Assembly (NCBI RefSeq): GCF_900324485.2
Contig: NC_046634.1
Span: 699,501 to 763,500 of the forward strand
DNA from: Mastacembelus armatus
Lineage: Eukaryota > Chordata > Actinopteri > Synbranchiformes > Mastacembelidae
Reading direction: 5' to 3'
DNA: 64,000 nucleotides
The notes under the pieces were generated by a model, which had not been told where the DNA came from, ran no database searches, and worked only from the letters and a program-made list of their open reading frames with translations. Positions 34,854-56,351 of the stretch are shown in pieces. Within the stretch, counting starts at the first letter, position 1. Each line of letters begins with the position of its first letter. The translations under genes were made by a program, and so were the position numbers.

Positions 34854-35861
34854 TATGGACTGACCTGAAGATTGCTGTTTTTTGTCAGATTTTCAGTTTT
34901 AAGCGTTGTTTCATTTTTACTGCTTCCGGTTGAAACGGACGTTTGCTTTAAGAAACATTCAGTTGACCAATCGAATCGGTCCAATCGTAATAACGCGATA
35001 AGTGACGTGCGGCGCGAGCTGCAGGACCCGGAAGATTTTGTCAGCATTAAAAACGAAGTATTTTTAAGAAAATAAAAATTAAATCGTAATCGTCCTTCCC
35101 GGTATTGTAGCAGTCTTAAAGTTATCTTAGCTCCAACTAAATTTCTTTCAGACGTAATTACTGCAGTTCTTACGTCTGATACTGCCTGTTGCTATGGAGA
35201 TGACGCTGGCCTGCATATGGGCGGGAAAACAAAGCTTTGCAAGTACAAAAAGCAAATATCTGACATTTAAATTGTATTAACACCTGAATAAGATCTTGAA
35301 ATTTTATCACTACTGAACCGTTTTGAAATTAGACCAACAGCAATGCTATGAATAATGCTGGAATTCAGGGTCTTTCTGACAGGGGAACATATTGTCATTC
35401 AATCCTTTCAGACTTGGCAACACTTACTTTGCTTCTTTAATTATCAAATGCTTTTGGACACTTAAGGCTTCACACAGCTGACAATAAAACCAAGTTTTGT
35501 GTTGAACATGTATTTATTTGCGACCTCCATTTTCTGCAGGAAACAAAATAAATTTGGAACATTCTTAAATTCTCACAATTAGGCATACTGTTTTCTTTAT
35601 TAACCATGTTCAATTCAAGCGATGATGAAAACAAAAACACTATCTTTTCATACTAGACTGCTCAGCAAACACTAATAAATTGTAGTGAACATACAAAAGA
35701 CCTGGTTTCTGTATTTGACATCTCACGTTATTTTTATCATTCTCAGGCCTCAGACGACATATTTATTTTGTTTTAAACAAAACCACTTGTACAACTACAA
35801 CAAACCGAACATGAAAATAAATTCGAGTCGAGGCTGTGTGTGTGTGTGTGTGTGCTCCTCT
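34854..35861. other. ccdc14 upstream region and ddx4 3' region
   Basis: The part next to ccdc14 has CCAAT/ATTGG motifs (about 34967-34985) and TGACGTGC (about 35000), a plausible promoter. The part next to ddx4 has several TTTATT (AATAAA on the minus strand), for example at about 35513, suitable as the ddx4 polyadenylation signal, and a GT run at 35836-35854. No gene seen. Confidence 0.5.
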
Positions 35862-40409
<4,548 letters not shown>

Positions 40410-41340
40410 TTTTGCTCACCTGAAGACACAAGACAACATTCAGATATTTTCAGGTATAATAACTATAAGTTACCTATGTGTCTTAATAAGTACTGCACTA
40501 TATTCAGTTGAAATCTTCAACTTTTATAGTGTTTTTAAAAAAAAAAAGCCTTCTCTTAGTAGTTTTGTCATGATTTCTCTGAAATGTTTGGATGTTACGG
40601 CTCGTAAGACCCTCCCACAGAGACTCGGCAAGCAATCAAGCTTGTGTGTGCATTTATCAACACGGTATATTGAATTTACTGCCGCGTGTCCGAAATACCG
40701 TTAGCTAATAGAGTACTAGGCTAAATAATAAATTTAATAAAATAAATATGCAATGTGTGAGATTATAGCATCGGTTTTTTAACTAAACCCTTTCAAAATA
40801 AATCTGCAAATCCTACCGCGTAACTAACCAACACCGCAAGGTTAACGTTAGCTACCAACCACGTGCTTTTTCCAAGCTAGCCGCTAGAAGCTAGCGTTAG
40901 CTGAACTCCAAATTTAGCCAAAACGCGGGTGAACGGATTAAGACATCATAAACATGCAGCCAACATGCCCGGTTCACGATTAACACTTTAATTACTCCTA
41001 AAATACGTCGACTATTTGCAGCCATGCTTGATAAAATAGCGTTAGACCACCTGCACCTGAAGCTAACACCGTTGCTAACGTAACCATTCCTTCGCTAACC
41101 TAAACGGGTACGCACTGAGCCACGAACAAAATAAACCTCCCATTAAAAACTTATTTTAACAATAGCACTTGTGAGAAAATACAGTCATACTTATCAAAGC
41201 TTTGCAAGTAGAATATAACTACTACTGCTTTGTTGCTCCGCTCCGTCCCGTCAAGAGGTCGTATGCAAATGAGCACATGACCTGCTGCCTAGGGTTGCCA
41301 GCTCCGCTGTTTTCCCGCCTACCTGAACCGTTTTGCAAGT
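40410..41340 (-). promoter_or_regulatory. ddx4 5' region with a perfect octamer
   Basis: The ddx4 leader is probably split, because the 5' flank is AT-rich for 700 bp before a GC-bearing zone at about 41220-41330. That zone holds CTTTGTT (SOX-like, about 41228-41234) and ATGCAAAT (41263-41270), a perfect POU/Oct octamer. It is a reasonable core promoter for a germline gene, but the start site is not visible directly. Confidence 0.45.
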
Positions 41341-42996
41341 ACAACTAAACTAATTAGTATGAAAATCATAAGCAGCAGTCAATTTTTTTCTGTAACTGGC
41401 GTAAACTAAAATGATTATCATGCTATAACTTTGAATAACTTAAGACTTATTATTTCTGCAGCACGCTGACTTAAGCCCCATTCAAAATCCATTTATTTTT
41501 CTTTTAAAACTTTTATAACACTACATATATCTATCTATCTTCCTTTGCTGGCTCATTGTTTGACTGACCTGTGGCTGATACTGATAGTGTATGATCTTTA
41601 ACATAAGCACACAATACTTGGTGTCAAGGATCTCTAAAATATGGATATAATATAACCTGGCTGCACTGGTTCCTGTGATCTGTACTTTACAGTGCCTTCA
41701 GTGCCCTCTGCTGGACAAACTATGACCTTAAATATTCTTGGGCATTCTTGTGTTGTGAATTTGATTTTCATATCTGCAGGCATAGAAGCTTATGTTGGCA
41801 CAAATGTGAACAGTCAGCTTGTCAGTATATCTGCTGGGCTCTGTGAGAGAGTCCCTAGCATTCCTATCACTGACTGATTAAAAAGTGTATTGCTTGAAAT
41901 ATCACACCTTGGCAGCAGAGTCCATGTAAATGTCACAGTTTAGGTGAGTTAGAATCATGAACTGGCCAACTATTCACATGCATTATTTTATCACATTTAC
42001 TGACCAATAGCAGATGGTCCCTCCAAGCAATAAATAAATAAAAGTAATAATAAACTGAGAATTTCCCAGTAATTTTATGCTTTAATTTGAAAGGCAGCTT
42101 TTGATCTCTGAAGGTCTGATGTGACAGAGGCAAGTAGGGGGCATATTTTATACTATGAGGCAGGGGATACAGTTGGGCAGAAGTAAAAATTAAAACTATA
42201 TGGTAATATAGTGCTTGAAGCTAATGTGGTGATGCCAGACGAGTCCGGTTGGATGAACCTTGACCTCTTCCCAGTGGCTGATGATCGCACACAGCTGGTG
42301 TGTTTGTGCGTTTCTCACTAGAAATCAGAGGTACTGAAGTGAATAGTTCAATTCTTATCATTCACACAGACTGATCGCCTTCATTCTGATAACATGCAGA
42401 AGCATCAGAAGCAAAGATGTATATAATCTTTGACTAATTTAAAATAAAACCATAACCAGGAACATTAGATGTTTGTGGATGAGTTCATATTCTTGTTTAT
42501 AAAACCTCTACTTGGTATGATAACATTCCAGCATAGGAATGCTGGTTGTGTTCATATTGCACAGGGACAACCTACCAGAGTAATCATATTATTCCATATT
42601 AGAATATAGCCTTTGAAAATATGGGTAATGTAGTTCTGTGACTACATAGGTAGTGGGTCCTCTTTCACCAAGGCATCTATGTTAGGGTTCCGTGTTTCTA
42701 CAGTAGCCCAGAATGGACAAAACCAAAAACTGGCTCTAGACAGGGAAACTCATTTTGTTCACCACCAGTGTCGCTAAATCTTTCACATTTTACACATTGT
42801 ACCTTTAAGTACAAGTGAAAAAGTAGTAGCAACAAAGTCCAGTTCACCTAAAGCACAAAAAGCAGAAGTGCTTATTGCTTATAGCTGTTAATGCACTAAT
42901 GTCTGTATGATTTTAATGTTGCAGCTGGTAAAGGTGTGGCTGTTGCTTTATATGCTGCTGGTAGCTTGTGAACTTCAGCTAGGGATCACCTTATCT
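41341..42996. other. Intergenic between ddx4 and ube3a
   Basis: AT-rich, no exon with splice support and no recognisable protein. Ends at a SINE. Confidence 0.55.
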
Positions 42997-43354
42997 GGGG
43001 CAGCTCAGTGGCTTGGTGGTCAGCAAAAAGGTTTCTGGTTTGAAACCCATCAGGGGTCTTTCTGTGTGGAGTTTGCATGTTCTCCCTGTGCTTGTGTGGG
43101 TTTTCTCCAGGTACTCTGGTTTCCTCCCACAGTCCAAAAACATGTATGTCAGGTTGATTGGTGACTCTAAATTGCCCATAGGAGTGAGTGTGAGTGTGTG
43201 AGGTTGTTTGTCTCTATGTGGCCCTGTGATGGACTGGTGACCTGTCCAGGGTGTACCCCTGCCTTTCACCCAAAGAGAGCTGGGATAGGCTCCAGCAGAT
43301 CCCTGGGACCCTGGTTAAAAATACTAAATAGGATTAATGATAATGGATGGGTGG
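42997..43354 (+). mobile_element. Near full-length SINE just upstream of ube3a
   Basis: Head GGGGCAGCTCAGTGGCTTGG with part of the box A region shortened, GGTTTGAAACCC as box B, then the usual body and a GGATGGGTGG tail. It ends about 315 bp before the ube3a start codon and about 115 bp before the YY1-like site. Confidence 0.85.
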
Positions 43355-43429
43355 ATAGAATAGATCACGATGTTTATGATGACTCCAGTTCCTTCTTGCC
43401 TTATGATCCACTCCGGCCGGTCTTGTTGC

Positions 43430-43669
43430 TAGACCGCAGTGCATTGTGGGAAGTGGGCTGATGGCGAAGTCAAGATGGCTGTGAACCTCGGGCAGAGCAA
43501 AGAGCCTGCAGCAGGAAGGCCGTGAATTAAGTTGTGGATGCAAAATCTTTCGTTGCGGGCCGTTCAGACTGAAACCGTCGCGCTGTTGAAGTTGTGATCG
43601 ACACGAGGAGGAGTCCGTACATTCACAAACAGCAACAGAATTAACAAACAACTGAGGATAAAGTCTCGT
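43430..43669 (+). promoter_or_regulatory. ube3a promoter region
   Basis: TATA-less, with CpGs. GCATTGTGGGA at 43440-43450 and CAAGATGGCTG (YY1 core, about 43471-43481) are typical of housekeeping promoters in which YY1 sits near the start site. It precedes the first ube3a ATG by about 190 bp. Motifs are seen; activity is inferred. Confidence 0.55.
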
Positions 43670-49137
<5,468 letters not shown>

Positions 49138-50165
49138 GCCCCTGCTCTGAACACACAGCAAACGGACTCCTTCCAAGAAAGCCCATCAAAACGCCCTTGC
49201 CCCGCCCTTCCTTTATCAGACACAATCGAAAAAGGCGATGAAAGACAGACCAGAGTATGTTTCTAGGAAAAGCAAGTCAATAATAAAAGAGGGGAAACGG
49301 TTCCAAAAAGAGCGCTCTAGTAGTTCTTTTACTGTGCCTGCATCACTCAACGTCAGTCAGTGTAAGCACAGGGACCTCCTGATCAAAGCAGCCACCCCCA
49401 CATCCACATTACTACATGAATGTGCCGCAGCCTCCACATCTTTTTTTTTTTTTTTTTTTTTTTAAATGTACAGAGAGGATCATTTTCCTTATTATTTATT
49501 GTAAGGTTAAAATGGGTTATTCTACATGTCTGGTTGTTGTAGAGGTTTTCCTACTTGGGAAAGGTGTTGGGAGGGCGGGGTCAATATTTAAGGAAAAAAA
49601 AAAAAAAAAGCAAATTTGGCACGACGCATTAACAGATCGAAATAAATCCAGTGTGTTCAACAAAAATATGTCAAAGTAGACCCAAACTGTTGTTAACGTA
49701 AGCCGACAGAAAATCTAGATTTAGCATAGTCTCTGCTATAAAATATTGTATTCTCCACCCCAAAAATAGCTGCTCAAAATCATCGCTCATTTGTTTCTGC
49801 CAAGTCCATGTTTGATCGAAGTAAGCTTTTTGGAAAAAATCACTGTTATATTTGGTCCAAAATGGCACATTTCAAATTAGCTTTTTTTTTTTTTTGGTTT
49901 TTTTGTTTTGTTTTGTTTTTGGGCCTTTTATCCTTCCGGGGGAGGGGGAACAGGGATACCACAGGTTAGACACAAAATAAAATCTTTGTCAGAGCTGTGT
50001 AAGTGCACTTAGACATTTTCAGAATGTTTTTTTTTTTTGTTTGTTTTTTTTTTTTTTTTTTGGGCCACAGGTCTCCCTGATTGTTTAAAATCATTTTATT
50101 TCTTCCATGTCTTCCTGTGTTGACGATTATAAATAAAAACAGTATTTATGTATCAGTGCGGTTGG
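49138..50165 (+). other. ube3a 3' UTR
   Basis: T- and A-tracts, a possible early signal AATAAA near 49641 and a stronger candidate at 50132-50137. No open frame of interest. Confidence 0.5.
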
Positions 50166-53100
50166 ACGTACGACGCCGTATTATGCACGTTTTGGAGGAT
50201 GTACACAGGTAGACTCGTCACTGATGACGTTCTCAGATAAAAAACATAGAGCTCTTCTTGTGCCAACCAGTCAGTAGAAAAGTAAAAGCCCAGTAAGACT
50301 TTGTGTAGTCTGTTTCAGGCTTAGTGTTGTATAAATAGACGAGCTCACACTGCTCGAGTCTCTGTTCACCAGTGGTCCCCAAAGGGGGATGCTGTCTCCA
50401 GACCTTTTTAACTGTCACTGACTTAAGCTTTGTTAAATTGTAACCTTTAGTCTGTTTTTACCGACGTCTCCGGCTGTGGTTACACCTGGCATTTTAACAC
50501 AATATGTATCCTGATCTGAATCACCTTAAGTGTTTCGAGTTCATGCCACATCCTGGTATGAGCAGGGGCGGCGCACTGTGATGGATTGGATGCAGGGCAA
50601 GTGGGATCAGCAGCCTGAGCACAATCGGAACAAAGCGACTGAATTTGTCAAATCTGCAAAGAAGCAGAGTCTCAGAGGAATCCTTGATATGTTTCCATCA
50701 GTTCTTCCTTTATTGTTAGAAAATAATGTGCGTGTGTGTGTGTTTGTGGGGGGGGGGTACGGTATGGACACATTTAGATTTGGAACTGTCATTCATTGAG
50801 AATGAAAACAGGTGTAACCACTGCCTATAGTAAATTATAGTAAAGTCTAACAGAAGTGTTTAATACTTATCAATTGAAATATAAACTGTGAAATCACCCC
50901 ACCCCCACAGGAAACAGGAAAATGTTTTCTATGTTTTTATTTTTTTTTTAATATATAGTTTTCATTCAGTTAAATAGGCTGTAATTGTAAAGGACTTGAG
51001 AGATGTCTCCATGTTTTTGCACACAAACCCCATTCACTGGTTTAGTTTTTTTTTTTTTTTTTTTGCTTTTTTCATTTCAGAGCCCAGCATTTTTTTTTAT
51101 TTTTTTTTTTCATAGGTTCACACTGGGCAGACACCCAGACCCAAGGATCTACAGTTGAACCAAATTATTTCAACCACTTATTTGAAAGCGAAAACAAACG
51201 GGAACCATCTGAAATGTCAGTTCTGATGGTTAATTACATAACTGTGGTTAATGTAGTAACAAAAGCTAGTAGCATGCATTTAAAGGAGTATTTTAGCCCA
51301 TCTGCTAAATACCATGCATACACGTGTGTATTACAACCAAGCATTTTGCAGTTAAGAAGCTGTTTTAGAAATGGACATTGCATGCATTCGTTGACTTCCA
51401 GTCTTACAGCAGCCTTGATTAAGTTTCACAGTGAACATCGAAGTCTGCATATTCCCTTGGTTTTACATGGAACTTCAGTACCAGACAATTTACCAAAATC
51501 ATGGCAGATATGATGTTCATTGTGATGGATTACACAAAAATCAATGGAAGCCAAGTAACCCACAAATCAAAAATTGAAAGAAACTTGAAAACACCTGTAA
51601 CATTTTACTTCCAAGTAGGTGGTTGAAATATTCTGGGCCCCAGAAAAACTGTCCTGTTAGTTCCCCCTCGTCTTCAGATCTCCGCTAAGCCTGTGAGGTG
51701 CCCCTAATGATCCACTAAACTCCGGGGTCTCACATCGCCGCAGCACTCAGAAACCCGGAGCCATTCTTTATGTCCCTTTGCTTTTATTCCCTCGTCTTCT
51801 TGGGCTCAGCCAGACCTGGGCAAAACGATGTTGGAGACCTTTCACTGCTTGTTCTAGCCTTCACCGGAGTCGCTTTGGAGTGCCTGAAAATGTGGACAGA
51901 CACTGGACTGTGTTGCGGAGTCACTACAGCATCTTTTTCTTTGTGTGATTAACAACTCATGTTATACCGCAGTAACCCTCAATCATGTGGAAGGTTAGAG
52001 CAAAGGTTAAAGATTGCTTATTGAGCCCAGGTCTAGTCTCGGCTGTTCAACATTACTTTGTACCTCCGTTTTGTAATGCTGTAGATGCTGCTCACCTGGA
52101 CATGTGAAAAGGTTCTAGAGCCCGTTGAAGGTAAAAAGTGAAAAGTCAAGCTGATCTTGGAAAGGGAAGCAGTTTTCATAAAATGGTTTGACTCAACCGT
52201 TACATTCTCAAAGATACAAACTGATGAAAGGCTTAAAAGTATCCAGTGTTGTGAAAACATGCTAAATAAAGATGACTGCTTTTTTTCCAACTTGCACTGC
52301 CTTATAATGCTGATTTCGAGTCCCCAGCTTCTTAGTCCTAACCCACGTTGAGCTGTTTGTAGTTGTAGTTGGCCCCACAGGACTAATGTCACATTACCTC
52401 TGTCATAAAATTATTTCTGCTGAATATGTATATCATATGTGTATCTTGCTTCTCCTCACAGCAAGAAGGGCCTGTGTTCGCAACCATCAGGCCTTTCTAT
52501 GTGGAGTTTGCTTGTGTGGGTTTTCTCCAGGGTACTCCGGTTTCCTCCCACGGTCCAAAAACATGTACGTCAGGTTGATTGTGACTCTAAATTGCCCATA
52601 AGAGTGAGTGTGAGTGTGTGAGGTTGTTTGTCTCTATGTGGCCCTGTGATGGACTGGTGACCTGTCCAGGGTGTACACCTGCCACCCAAAGAGAGTTGGG
52701 ATAGCCTCCAGCAGATCCCCGTGAACCTGGTTAGGAATAGGCGGGTATAGATAATGGATGGATGTATGTCAGTAGCAATAAATGTATGTCAATGCTAACA
52801 AGTCAACCTTTTTGGACCAGTTTTTAATGGCTTTCCCAAAGTATATACAGCCAAGGCTTTGAGCTAAATGCTAACATGAGAGTAGCAATATTGCTGAAAG
52901 TATATTGATTCAAAACCAAACTGAAAATTTAACTAGTGGGTGGAAGAAGTCATTATAAAGGGAGGTATTAATATTAAATTTGATAGCAGTCCATCGTGGA
53001 GCTGTTGAGACATTCAGCCTGGTAATGATCAAGAAAAACCAGTATTGGCAGGATTCGTACTTTAAACTCCGAGCTATTCCATCAAACAGATGGCAAGATA

Positions 53101-53627
53101 TTACATGACATTTGACCACACCTCTGTACCCAAACCTAGAGTGTTGCATACTTAAATCAATGTATAATACATATTGCGGGTCTAATAAGACTGATTTACA
53201 CTAAATGCTTTTATTTGACTTTTATTATGAACATCTGAAAAGAGTTTTACTGCTGAGACTCTAAACAAATATGACACAAATGATTTTTACTCAGTGCAAA
53301 CATGTTTTTCTACAAATAAACAAATAAACATGACTGAGACCGACCACGTATTCAGTACTCTATCGCAGTACTGGATAATTTTTCTACTTTCTCACCAGGG
53401 GCACAGTTCAGTGGGTACTCAGAAAGTACTGTGGTACCTTCTGCATATGTTTTTTATGAGGATAATCAACTTTAAAGACAGGTTTACTATTGTACCACAA
53501 TAATGAATGGAGTGCATCCCTGTCCAGCTGCTGGTCAGATGCCATTTGGTGCATACGAGTCCTTGAGTTCCCATGGGATGACTTCGGGAAGTCCGTAAGT
53601 CTAGTGGTAGCTGTGCCGAACCAAGTT
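50166..53627. other. Intergenic between the ube3a and cnga3 tails
   Basis: No gene seen. T-tracts near 50941-51108 and a SINE at 52445-52764. Part may be further 3' UTR of either gene. Confidence 0.5.
52445..52764 (+). mobile_element. SINE, head-truncated
   Basis: Starts at the CTCACAGCAAGAAGG block (tRNA head largely lost) and runs to GATAATGGATGGATG. More diverged than the 27494 copy, with small deletions in the body. Confidence 0.82.
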
Positions 53628-56351
53628 CTACTCACTGTCCACTCTGAGGCCTCTGACTCGATTTGATACATTATCGAGCCGCTGCTTGAGTTTCCGCTGG
53701 GAAGATTCATGCTGCTTTTTCAGCTTCTCAAATTTGGCCATCATTATATCAAAACTGGCCATCATGTCATTTACCTTTTCCTCCATGTCTTTGGCATCAC
53801 AGGCAGTGACCAGCGACTCATCTATGAGATTATCTTTCATCAGAATGGCCCTTCCCTTCTCCTCCAGTGCATATTTAGCGTCGGGATACTCGATGAGTGC
53901 TTCCACCAGATCATCCTTGGACAGGGCAAACAGATCAGAGTAGCCCACACTTCGGATGTTGGCTGTTCTTCGGTTTCCCGCTTTACTGCCCTTGATACCA
54001 AGGATGCTGATTTCTCCAAAGTACGCTCCGTCACTCAGAACCACGAACTGGGTAACCCCGTCGTCTGCTACTACGGCCAACTTTCCCTCTTTGACGATAT
54101 ACATTTCCCTGCCGATGTCTCCCTTCTTACAGATGTAGTCACCAGGGCTGAAGACTCGAGGCTGAAGCTTGAGGACCAACTCAATAAGCAAACCTTCTTC
54201 ACAGTCTTGAAAGATGCGCACTTTTTGTAGGGTCTCCAGATGTACGTTGATGGCTATCTCAGCCTTCAGCTTGTCCGGCAGATACTTCAGCACCTCCTTC
54301 TCATCGCAGGTTTTCTCCTCAGTCCACAGGTAGTCAAACCACTTCACCACCTTTGCCTCCAGTTCTTTGGAGACTTTCCGAAATTGCATGTACTGCTTGA
54401 TGGAGTCAATCGTAGACTGGAACTCTACGCGTGCAGTGTTCATGTTGGAGATCATAGCACCAACGTTACCTACGATTGTCGCAAAGATCAGCACCCCAAT
54501 AAGGAAGTCGGATACTACAAAAAAGTATTCAAAGTCTCGGACTGGTGGTGGTGTCTCACCGATAGTGGTCAGGGTAAGAGTGGACCAGTAAAAGCAGAAG
54601 ATGTACTGTCTTTTCAGGGAAGAAAAATCAGGATTGCTAATATTTGGATATACCCATGTGTCTGAGCCAAAGCCAAGAATCTTGGAGATCTCAAAGTAAA
54701 GGCAAGCATTCCAGTGGATAATGATGATGATGTAGAGTACAAGATTCCCAATTCGGAAGATGTTGGGGAAACTAGTTCGAGTTTCAGTACGGTCGAAGAA
54801 CTCAAAGAGTCGGGCTAACCTAAAGAGACGGTTGAACCTCCACTCTGGGTTGTTGATTCCAATCTTAAGGAACACAATATCGGTGGGAATGATGGATATG
54901 ACGTCAAATTTGAATTGCCGTGTCTTCATGTACTTTTCTTTCAGGACCTTTTCATCCTTTACAAGAAGTCCTTGCTCCAGAAAACCTGTTGACACATTAG
55001 AATATGATTAACACTGGCACTCTAAATTTCACACATTCAGCACAAATTCCTGTTGCTGACCTGTCCTCGTTCTCACAAAAATGTCAATGTAATAGAGGAT
55101 ATCTGCAGTGTAGTCAAGAGCCATCCACGTGTTAGAGTTTTTATCCTGCAGTTCGTTGAAACAAGACCTGCCAGGAAGCAAAAAAGGATGGTAAATATTG
55201 TGAAACGACATTAATGTGAAGCACAAATACAAAATGCAATGAATTTCAGACCTGGCCACCAGGAACATCAGGTTGTAGAACACTGGGAGAGCTATTGTAC
55301 ACAGCCAGTAGTAGTACAGATCCGTGGCAGGGTCTATGATCCACACCTCCTTTCTGAATGAGTAAACAAGGTATTATGAACAACAAGAATATTTAAATTT
55401 GATCCAAAGTTGTAGCCATAAAGAAGCGGCATTTACGGTTCTTCCTTTTTATCGTCCTTCTTGTCGTCTTTCTTATCATCCTTTTTGGGTTCCTCCTTCT
55501 TGTCATCTTTCTTGTCGTCCTTTTTAGGTTCCTCCTTCTTGTCATCTTTCTTATCATCCTTTTCGGGTTCCTCTTTCTTCTCATCCTTTTTGGGCTCTTC
55601 CTTGTCGTCTTTCTTCTCGTCCTTTTTGGGTTCCTCTTTTTTGTCATCTTTTTTGCTGTATAAACAGATGGTGGGGGTGAGGATTTTTTTAATCTCGTTG
55701 TCATGCAGGAATGTCTGAGAACCTGAGGGGGGTGCTATGACACAATACATCATGTACTGCACAGAAACCCAGGACAGCAAACAGGGAACGTGAATTTCAG
55801 ATATAAACACTTTCATATGACAAGAAAATCATATTTCATAAAACCGAATTGCCTCTAATGCCTTTTTATGGAATATAAATGCACTGGAACTGATGGTTTC
55901 GCTGTCTCTTTTTAAATGCGGTGTGATTAAGGGTGTGCAGGAGGATCCATGTATCATCTTACCCATCATTGTTGTTGCAGTTGTTCCTGTTTCCTGCAGC
56001 CAGGGGCCAACGACCATCACTGTAAGAACAAATAAGTGCATGAATCTGGTCTCCCGTGGTTGCCCTTTATTTTATATGATGAAAATCCTGAGTCCTCGTG
56101 CATTTCGCATGTCTAAAAACTCAACAAGCAGACTTCCAGGGGGGATTTTAATACCCATGTCTCTTCCTACCTCAGGGTTAACCTTCAGACACTCCAGCAG
56201 TGTGGTGCTGCAGTGAGACTGGATTTGGTTTAAAGAGGGCGTATAGCTCACCTGCCTCTGCTCCCCATGTTGCCCTCCGTCCTCTGGCTGCTGAGGCCGG
56301 ATTCCGAGGGGCCAACACTGCTCCTCCCAAAGTGCATCACGTCTGACAGGC
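53628..56351 (-). CDS. cnga3: Cone-type cyclic nucleotide-gated channel alpha subunit (5' end not found)
   Basis: Six exons: about 56351-56252, 56019-55963, 55655-55437, 55353-55252, 55167-55061, 54985-53628, phases consistent. S1 to S6 run through [12 protein letters not shown] to [20 protein letters not shown]. The pore reads [12 protein letters not shown], with the Glu of CNG filters. The C-linker and cGMP-binding domain include [20 protein letters not shown] and FGEISIL...NRRTANIRS (Arg and Thr that contact cGMP). A C-terminal leucine-zipper-like helix ([20 protein letters not shown]) follows. [18 protein letters not shown] and [10 protein letters not shown] favour CNGA3 over CNGA1. An unusually regular Lys/Asp/Glu linker precedes S1. 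The channel passes Na+ and Ca2+ in cone outer segments when cGMP is high. The start codon lies upstream in exons I could not find. The acceptor at 56351 is approximate. Confidence 0.92.
55442..55648 (-). repeat. Coding minisatellite in cnga3
   Basis: About six units, each ending EEP, built from KKDD and KKDE blocks (such as [13 protein letters not shown]) of 9-17 residues. It fills nearly the whole 219-bp exon before S1, always in frame. Confidence 0.85.

Noticed and set aside
53709-54230. 173-codon plus-strand open frame
   Set aside because: Antisense to the conserved cnga3 exon; no homology of its own.
53628-54995. Calling the channel cnga1 (rod type) because of the lysine-rich N-terminal linker
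   Set aside because: Residues at several diagnostic places ([21 protein letters not shown]) and the ube3a neighbourhood point to CNGA3.
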